Source: Stenotrophomonas panacihumi (lineage in GTDB: Bacteria > Pseudomonadota > Gammaproteobacteria > Xanthomonadales > Xanthomonadaceae). Taken from it: a stretch of DNA of 64,000 bases. How positions within the stretch are numbered: the first letter of the stretch is position 1; the number at the start of each line of letters is the position of its first letter. The stretch is taken from contig NZ_LLXU01000108.1 in NCBI RefSeq assembly GCF_001431645.1, positions 1-64,000 on the forward strand, written 5' to 3'. A program made the position numbers and the translations under genes. The notes beneath the pieces are model-generated. The model made no database searches. It was not told the origin of the DNA and was given only the letters and a program-made list of their open reading frames with translations. Shown one piece after another: positions 58,555-64,000 of this stretch.

Positions 58555-59655
58555 TCAGGGCTCCAGCGTCTCGACGATTTCCAGGCCGTAGCCGGCCAGG
58601 CCGATCTGCCGGCGCGGCTTGCCCAGCACGCGCAGCGGGCCCAGGCCGAGGTCGGCCAGGATCTGCGCGCCGGCGCCGTTGCGGCGCCATTGGCCGACGT
58701 CCTTGTCCTTGCCGGCCGGGCGGGTGACCGGCTCCTGGCGCAGGCGCGCCAGCAGGGCGTTCTCGTCGCGCGGGGCCGACAGCACCACCATCACGCCCTG
58801 CCCTTCGGCAGCGATGGCGCGCAGGGCGTCGGAGGAGGCCACGCCGAAATCGTCGCGCCGCCAGTGCAGCAGGTCGGCCAGCGGGTTCTCGACCTGGACC
58901 CGGACCAGGGTCGGCGCGTCCTTGCCCGGCGTGCCGCGCACCAGCGCGAAATGCAGGTCGTGGGCGATGCGGTCGCGGTAGGTCACCAGCCGGAACGGGC
59001 CGAACTCGGTGTCGATCTCGCGCTCGTCCACGCGCTCGACGGTGTGCTCGGTGGCCAGGCGGTAGGCGATCAGGTCGGCGATCGAGCCGATCTTCAGGCC
59101 GTGCTCGCGCGCGAACACTTCCAGCTCCGGGCGCCGCGCCATGCTGCCGTCGGGGTTGAGGATCTCCACCAGCACGCCGGCCGGCTCCAGGCCGGCGAGC
59201 ATCGCCAGGTCCACGCCGGCCTCGGTGTGGCCGGCGCGGGTCAGCACGCCGCCGGGCTGGGCGATCAGCGGGAAGATGTGGCCGGGCTGGTGCAGGTCGT
59301 CCGGGCGCGCGTCCGGCTTCACCGCGGTGCGGATGGTGTGGGCGCGGTCATAGGCCGAGATGCCGGTGGTGACGCCCTCGGCCGCCTCGATGGAGACGGT
59401 GAAGTTGGTCTGGAACTGCGCGGTGTTGGCGCGAACCATCGGCGCCAGGCCGAGCTGGCCGGCGCGCTCGCGGGTCAGCGGCAGGCACACCAGGCCACGG
59501 CCGTGGGTGACCATGAAGTTGATGTCGGCCGGCTTGACCAGCTCGGCGGCCATGATGAGGTCGCCTTCGTTCTCGCGGTCCTCGTCGTCGACGATGACCA
59601 CCATGCGGCCGGCGCGGATCTCTTCCAGCAGTTCGGGGACGGTGGCGAAGTTCAT
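58555..59655 (-). CDS. ribB: 3,4-dihydroxy-2-butanone-4-phosphate synthase with degenerate GTP cyclohydrolase II-like domain
   Basis: A 366-residue protein. Residues 1 to about 205 are an intact RibB domain (DDEDRENEGDL, HGRGLVC, AGHTEAGVDLA) that converts ribulose-5-phosphate to the four-carbon riboflavin precursor. The rest is RibA-like (TEFGPFRL, HFALVRG, LVRVQVEN) but the zinc site is gone: where RibA has ECLTGD and a CDCG cysteine pair, this protein reads ENPLAD and RRDDFG. GTP cyclohydrolase II activity is therefore not expected. It fits the RibBX variant known in Proteobacteria. Start overlaps the ribE stop (ATGA). Confidence 0.93.
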   Translation of the reverse strand: MNFATVPELLEEIRAGRMVVIVDDEDRENEGDLIMAAELVKPADINFMVTHGRGLVCLPLTRERAGQLGLAPMVRANTAQFQTNFTVSIEAAEGVTTGISAYDRAHTIRTAVKPDARPDDLHQPGHIFPLIAQPGGVLTRAGHTEAGVDLAMLAGLEPAGVLVEILNPDGSMARRPELEVFAREHGLKIGSIADLIAYRLATEHTVERVDEREIDTEFGPFRLVTYRDRIAHDLHFALVRGTPGKDAPTLVRVQVENPLADLLHWRRDDFGVASSDALRAIAAEGQGVMVVLSAPRDENALLARLRQEPVTRPAGKDKDVGQWRRNGAGAQILADLGLGPLRVLGKPRRQIGLAGYGLEIVETLEP

Positions 59656-60254
59656 GCCGCCCCCCGCGCGCCGAGCAGGCGTTCGACATAACGGGCGACC
59701 AGGTCGATCTCCAGGTTCACCGCATCGCCCACCTGGGTGTGCGCGAAGCGCGTGTGCGCCACGGTGTGCGGGATCAGCGCGACCTCGAAGCCCTCGCCAT
59801 CCACCTCGTTGACGGTGAGGCTGACGCCGTCCACGCAGATCGAGCCCTTCCTGGCGATGTACTTCAGCAGCGCGGCCGGCGCGGCGAAGCGCCAGCGCTG
59901 GGCGCGCGCGTCCTCGTGCACGGACAGCACGCGGCCGAGGCCATCGACATGGCCGCTGACCAGATGGCCGCCGAGGCGGTCGGTCGGGCGCATGGCGCGC
60001 TCCAGGTTCAGCGCCGCGCCCTCTGCCAGCTCGCCCAGCGTGGTGAGCGAGAGGGTTTCGGTGGAGGCGTCGGCGTCGAAGCTGTGGTCGTCGAACGCGA
60101 TGACGGTGAGGCAGACGCCGTTGACGGCGATGCTCTCGCCCATCTGGACGTTGTCGAACGGCAGGTCGCCGGTCTCGAACTTGAAGCGCACGTCGCCGCC
60201 GCGCGGCTCGCGCGAGGCCAGGCGGCCGACGCCTTCGATGATGCCGGTGAACAT
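59652..60254 (-). CDS. ribE: Riboflavin synthase alpha chain
   Basis: A 200-residue enzyme of two similar lumazine-binding halves (MFTGIIEGVG at the start, ESIAVNGVCLTV and later GSICVDGVSLTV, HLVSGHVDG). It dismutates two lumazines to riboflavin. It is the first gene after the FMN riboswitch, and its GGAGG ribosome site is seven bases before the ATG within a self-complementary CCTCC/GGAGG pair. Confidence 0.96.
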   Translation of the reverse strand: MFTGIIEGVGRLASREPRGGDVRFKFETGDLPFDNVQMGESIAVNGVCLTVIAFDDHSFDADASTETLSLTTLGELAEGAALNLERAMRPTDRLGGHLVSGHVDGLGRVLSVHEDARAQRWRFAAPAALLKYIARKGSICVDGVSLTVNEVDGEGFEVALIPHTVAHTRFAHTQVGDAVNLEIDLVARYVERLLGARGAA

Positions 60255-60261
60255 CAGCGCA

Positions 60262-60275
60262 CCTCCGGCCGGAGG
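60262..60275 (-). promoter_or_regulatory. Anti-Shine-Dalgarno hairpin of the FMN riboswitch platform
   Basis: On the minus strand CCTCC, GGCC, GGAGG can fold so that the ribE ribosome site GGAGG is paired. This suggests control at translation. Confidence 0.5.
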
Positions 60276-60389
60276 GCGTGCAAGGAGTGGAGCTGTACGT
60301 GGTGCATGTCGTTTCCCGCATGTAGTGAGCGAAAAACGCCGCAAGGCAAACAGGCGCACGCACGACCCGGCGAAGGTCGCGCGCTGGCC

Positions 60390-60531
60390 GTCTTCTTTCA
60401 TCCGGACTGTCACCGTCGGCTCCGGCATCCGACCGGATCTGCTGACCTCCCGGCGGGGCCGGGAGCGCTCGCGGGCTCGTGCCGCAAGGCACCTACCGCC
60501 GGTGGGGAATCGCACCCCGCCCTGAAGACGT
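60390..60531 (-). ncRNA. FMN riboswitch (RFN element)
   Basis: The conserved RFN blocks follow in order on the minus strand: TTCAGGGCGGGGTG, ATTCCCCACCGGCGGTA, AGCCCGCGAGC, GGTCAGCAGATCCGG, GCCGACGGTGACAG and TCCGGATGAAAGAAG, with closing CGTCTT/AAGACG arms. It lies between ribD and ribE, 135 bases before the ribE start. FMN binding would reduce ribE and downstream expression. Confidence 0.96.
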
Positions 60532-60648
60532 TCATTGGTTGCCGGCGAACCGGCGCGGGCATTCTAACAAACCGCCCGGGGCGGCCCGGGTGGCATGCGC
60601 GGAATGCTGCATCCGGCCATCGCCGGCTTGAGCGCCGGCCAACGGCCC

Positions 60649-61743
60649 TCAGCGCCGGGGGCGCAGCAGCAGGCGCAGGTCGTGGCCGACCTGCCGTACG
60701 TCGTGCAGGTCCAGGTGGACGGCGTCGGCCATGTGGTCGATGCCTATCCCGGACAGGAGCGGCCGGGCGGCGTCGCCCAGCAGCTGCGGGGCCTGATAGA
60801 GCAGCAGCTCGTCGACCAGCCCGGCCCGCCACAGCGCGCCGCCGAGGCCGGCGCCGGCTTCGACCTGGACTTCGTTGATGCCGCGCGCCGCCAGCAGGGC
60901 CATGACGGCCGGCAGGTCGAGCCGGCCCGCGTGGCCGGGGACGGCCGCGAATTCGACCCCGGGCGTGGCCGGCGGCGTCGCATCGGCGGCATGCAGGTAC
61001 AGCGTCGGGGCCTCGCCTTCGCGCACCTTCGGCCGGCCGAGCGTGCGCAGCCGGGCATCAAGCACCACGCGCAGCGGCGGCAGGAACTCGCCGCCCTCGC
61101 CTTCCAGGCGCACGGTGAGCGACGGGTCATCGGCCGCCACGGTGCCCGCGCCGGTGAGGATCGCCCCGGCGCGTGCGCGCCAGCGCTGCACGTCCGCACG
61201 CGCGGCCGGGCCGGTGATCCACTTCGATTCGCCATCGGCCATCGCCGTGCGGCCATCCAGGCTCATGCCGTACTTCAGGCGTACCCACGGACGCTGGCGT
61301 TCGATCCGCGAGAGGAAGCCGTGGTTGAGTTCGCGCGCCTGGGCGGCCATCAAGCCGTCCTGCACCTCGATGCCCGCCTCGCGCAGCAGGGTGAAGCCGC
61401 CGCCGTTGACCTGCGGGAACGGGTCAAGCATCGCGGCGACCACCCGCGACACCCCGGCGTCGATCAGCGCCAGCGCGCACGGCGGCGTGCGGCCATGGTG
61501 GGCGCAGGGCTCCAGGGTGACGTAGGCGGTGGCGCCGCGCGCGCGCGCGCCTGCTTCGCGCAAGGCGAAGATTTCCGCATGCGGCCCGCCCGCGCGCTGG
61601 TGCCAGCCCTGGCCCACGACCTCCTCGCCGTGCGCGATGACGCAGCCCACCATCGGGTTCGGCCGCGTGGTCCACGCGCCGCGTTCGGCCAGGCGCAGGG
61701 CCTGGGCCATGTGGAGGTGATCGACCGCGCGGAATGCGTGCAT
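60649..61743 (-). CDS. ribD: Bifunctional riboflavin deaminase/reductase
   Basis: A 364-residue enzyme: an N-terminal zinc deaminase (HAE and PCAHHGRTPPC, residues about 50-85) and a C-terminal reductase (RLKYGMSLDGRTA, QVEAGAGLGGAL). It performs the second and third steps of the pathway. Placed upstream of the FMN riboswitch, 40 bases after nrdR. Confidence 0.96.
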   Translation of the reverse strand: MHAFRAVDHLHMAQALRLAERGAWTTRPNPMVGCVIAHGEEVVGQGWHQRAGGPHAEIFALREAGARARGATAYVTLEPCAHHGRTPPCALALIDAGVSRVVAAMLDPFPQVNGGGFTLLREAGIEVQDGLMAAQARELNHGFLSRIERQRPWVRLKYGMSLDGRTAMADGESKWITGPAARADVQRWRARAGAILTGAGTVAADDPSLTVRLEGEGGEFLPPLRVVLDARLRTLGRPKVREGEAPTLYLHAADATPPATPGVEFAAVPGHAGRLDLPAVMALLAARGINEVQVEAGAGLGGALWRAGLVDELLLYQAPQLLGDAARPLLSGIGIDHMADAVHLDLHDVRQVGHDLRLLLRPRR

Positions 61744-61783
61744 GCCGGCATTGTCGGGCAGGTGGCCGGTTCGGCCAACCGCC

Positions 61784-62317
61784 TCAGCGCTTGCCGGTCT
61801 TCTCCGGCACGCGGCCGGCCGCGCGCTCCAGGTCCAGCAGCGGCAGCTGCTCGCTGCCCACCGGCAGGTCGCGCTCGAGTTTCTCGATCTCCTCGCGGAA
61901 ATCGGCCACGTCCTCGAAGCTGCGGTAGACCGAGGCAAAACGCACGTAGCCGACATGGTCGAGCTTGCGCAGCTCGGCCATCACGAACTCGCCGATGCGG
62001 ATCGACGGCACTTCGCGCTCGCCGCACATGCGTAGCTGGTGCACCACCGCGCGCACCGCCGCCTCGATCTGCTCTTCGGATACCGGGCGCTTCTGCAGCG
62101 CGCGGTCGAAACTGGTGCGCAGCTTGCGCGCGTCGAAGGCCTCGCGGTTGCCGGTGCTCTTGATCACCACCGGCATCTTCAGCTCGATGGTCTCCAGCGT
62201 GCTGAAACGCTCGCCACAGGCTTCGCATTCGCGGCGCCGCCGGATGGTGGCGCCATCCTCGGACACGCGCGAATCGATCACTCGGGTGTCATGGTGCTGG
62301 CAGAAGGGACAGTGCAT
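61784..62317 (-). CDS. nrdR: Transcriptional repressor NrdR
   Basis: A 177-residue repressor of ribonucleotide reductase genes. Zinc ribbon cysteines are Cys3, Cys6, Cys31 and Cys34; the ATP-cone follows ([17 protein letters not shown]). It precedes ribD as in many gamma-proteobacteria. The tail is about 20 residues longer than the common 150-160-residue form. Confidence 0.96.
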   Translation of the reverse strand: MHCPFCQHHDTRVIDSRVSEDGATIRRRRECEACGERFSTLETIELKMPVVIKSTGNREAFDARKLRTSFDRALQKRPVSEEQIEAAVRAVVHQLRMCGEREVPSIRIGEFVMAELRKLDHVGYVRFASVYRSFEDVADFREEIEKLERDLPVGSEQLPLLDLERAAGRVPEKTGKR

Positions 62318-62326
62318 CCGTGGATT

Positions 62327-62797
62327 CTAGAGCCATTCGCCGGCCACGCTGGCCAGAGGGGGCGGTTGCGGGGGGCGGTCGAGCAGGCGCGCCAGCGCCA
62401 GGTGCAGCATCGGCAGCAGCATGCCGGGGCCGGCGAACAGCAGCGACCAGCTCTTGTAGGGCACCACGCTCCACAGCAGCACCGCGGCCAGCGCGCCGGT
62501 GCCGAGCAGGGCCCAGCGCCAGGGCCGGGCCGCATGGAAGGCCTGCCGGCGGCCACGCAGGTAGGGCAGCGACAGCACCGCCCAGGCCCACATGCCGGCA
62601 TAGGCGCCGCAGGCATACACGCCCACGAACCACGCCTCGCCATCGAACTGGCCGGTGAACAGCTTGCCGAAGGCGACCGCCAGCATGACCGGCCCGAGCG
62701 TGACGCCCAGCGGCAACGTGACGACCGCCAACAACAGGGTCGGCATTCCGATGACCAGCGCCTCCAGCGCGTAGAACCAGCGGAATGCCGTGGCCAT
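62327..62797 (-). CDS. Small polytopic membrane protein of unknown function
   Basis: A 156-residue protein with about four hydrophobic helices (near 10-45, 55-78, 93-110 and 118-138) and a Pro-rich tail. No family is recognised. It starts four bases after glyA and ends nine before nrdR, so it is in the same transcript. A start at MATAFRWFYALE is chosen because the frame upstream lies within glyA. Confidence 0.6.
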   Translation of the reverse strand: MATAFRWFYALEALVIGMPTLLLAVVTLPLGVTLGPVMLAVAFGKLFTGQFDGEAWFVGVYACGAYAGMWAWAVLSLPYLRGRRQAFHAARPWRWALLGTGALAAVLLWSVVPYKSWSLLFAGPGMLLPMLHLALARLLDRPPQPPPLASVAGEWL

Positions 62798-62801
62798 CAC
62801 A

Positions 62802-64000
62802 TCAGCCGTAGACCGGGAAGCGCTTGCACTGCGCGGTGACGGCCTCGCGGACGCGGGCGATGACCGCCTCGTCGGCCGGCGCATCGAGCACGTCGGCGAT
62901 CCAGCCGGCCAGCTCGGCCGCATCGGCCTCCTGGTAGCCGCGCGTGGTGATCGCCGGGGTGCCCAGGCGCAGGCCCGAGGTCACGAACGGCGAACGCGGG
63001 TCGTTCGGCACGGAGTTCTTGTTGACGGTGATGTGGGCCTTGCCCAGCGCCGCTTCCGCGTCCTTGCCCGAGACGTCCTTGCCGATCATGTCGACCAGCA
63101 TCAGGTGGTTCTCGGTGCCGCCGGAAACGATCTTGTAGCCACGCGCGATGAGCGTCTTGGCCATCGCCTGGGCGTTCTTGACCACCTGCTGCTGGTAGGC
63201 CTTGAACTCCGGCTCCAGCGCTTCCTTGAACGCCACGGCCTTGGCGGCGATGACGTGCATCAGCGGGCCGCCCTGGATGCCCGGGAACACGATCGACTGC
63301 AGCTTCTTGACCATGTCCTCGCTGGCGCCCTGGGCCAGGATGATGCCGCCGCGCGGGCCGCGCAGCGTCTTGTGGGTGGTCGAGGTGACCACGTGGGCGT
63401 GCGGCAGCGGGTTCGGGTAGACCCCGGCGGCCACCAGGCCGGCGACGTGGGCCATGTCCACGAAGAACAGCGCGCCGACCTTGTCGGCGATGGCGCGGAA
63501 GCGCGCCCAGTCGATCTTCTGCGAGTAGGCCGAGAAACCGGCCACGACCATCTTCGGCTTGTGCTCCATCGCCAGGCGCTCGACTTCGTCGTAGTCGATC
63601 AGGCCCTGGTCGTTGACGCCGTACTGCACGGCGTTGAACAGCTTGCCCGAGGCGTTGACCTTGGCACCGTGGGTCAGGTGGCCGCCGTGCGCCAGCGACA
63701 TGCCCAGGATGGTGTCGCCCGGGTTGAGCAGCGCGAAGTACACCGCCTGGTTGGCCTGCGAGCCGCTGTGCGGCTGCACGTTGGCGTAATCGGCGCCGAA
63801 CAGCTGCTTGAGGCGGTCGATCGCCAGCTGCTCGGCGATGTCGACGAATTCGCAGCCGCCGTAATAGCGCTTGCCCGGGTAGCCTTCGGCGTACTTGTTG
63901 GTCAGCACGCTGCCCTGGGCTTCCATGACGCGCGGGCTGGCGTAGTTCTCGCTGGCGATCAGCTCGACGTGATCCTCCTGGCGCGCCGCTTCGGCGGCCA
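62802..64000 (-). CDS. glyA: Serine hydroxymethyltransferase (5' end beyond window)
   Basis: The visible 399 codons read in frame to the window edge, with [16 protein letters not shown] near the start, the PLP-lysine block [16 protein letters not shown] and a complete C-terminus. The enzyme interconverts serine and glycine and feeds methylene-THF, the substrate of MetF. About 15-20 N-terminal residues are missing because of the edge. Confidence 0.96.
   Translation of the reverse strand, partial: AAEAARQEDHVELIASENYASPRVMEAQGSVLTNKYAEGYPGKRYYGGCEFVDIAEQLAIDRLKQLFGADYANVQPHSGSQANQAVYFALLNPGDTILGMSLAHGGHLTHGAKVNASGKLFNAVQYGVNDQGLIDYDEVERLAMEHKPKMVVAGFSAYSQKIDWARFRAIADKVGALFFVDMAHVAGLVAAGVYPNPLPHAHVVTSTTHKTLRGPRGGIILAQGASEDMVKKLQSIVFPGIQGGPLMHVIAAKAVAFKEALEPEFKAYQQQVVKNAQAMAKTLIARGYKIVSGGTENHLMLVDMIGKDVSGKDAEAALGKAHITVNKNSVPNDPRSPFVTSGLRLGTPAITTRGYQEADAAELAGWIADVLDAPADEAVIARVREAVTAQCKRFPVYG

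Noticed and set aside
58555-59655. Full bifunctional RibBA activity
   Set aside because: The zinc-binding cysteines of GTP cyclohydrolase II are absent from the C-terminal domain.

Overview
The window is a GC-rich chromosomal segment that looks like a member of the Xanthomonadaceae/Lysobacteraceae (Lysobacter or Luteimonas type). This is an inference from gene content: the order mraZ to ftsZ, then lpxC, a DciA gene, an M23 peptidase, secA and a Nudix-ThiE fusion; an S-adenosylhomocysteine riboswitch in front of ahcY; kdpFABCDE led by a TorF-type porin; a RibB protein with a dead RibA-like tail; and abundant stem-loop intergenic repeats. No tRNA, rRNA operon, prophage, transposase or CRISPR array was seen.

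Left arm (1-19600). A methyltransferase cut by the window edge is followed by a leftward group: a YdjM-like membrane protein, and an LpxH-like phosphoesterase coupled to a two-domain acyltransferase that resembles ornithine-lipid synthases. Then come metK, ppc with a DUF4105 gene, a tiny locus with a double-glycine-leader peptide and a 56-residue membrane protein (candidate bacteriocin and immunity pair), an S9 peptidase, and the methyl-cycle genes ahcY (SAH riboswitch) and metF. A secreted GH5 glycosidase lies between ahcY and metF.

Centre (19600-41600). The envelope and division cluster runs leftward: mraZ, rsmH, ftsL, ftsI, murE, murF, mraY, ftsW, murG, murC, ddl, ftsQ, ftsA, ftsZ, lpxC, then (after dciA on the other strand) an M23 peptidase and secA. 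It starts at a promoter with an exact TTGACA -35 and a three-repeat MraZ-type operator. From mraZ to ftsA almost every junction is a 4-base stop/start overlap. The three junctions that have a gap (ftsL-ftsI, murG-murC, ddl-ftsQ) are each filled by one short open frame that keeps an ATGA overlap at both ends. This unbroken chain is the most unusual structure in the window.

Right arm (41600-64000). A NRDE-family gene, the RNase P RNA, rsmI, an LpoA-like lipoprotein, a UPF0102 gene, a second YdjM-like gene and a GlcD-like dehydrogenase precede the leftward potassium system (TorF-like porin, kdpF, A, B, C, D, E). The end holds a leftward group: glyA (cut by the edge), a small membrane protein, nrdR, ribD, an FMN riboswitch, ribE, ribB with a degenerate RibA domain, ribH, nusB and thiL. 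The riboswitch sits after ribD, so it would govern ribE onward but not nrdR-ribD.
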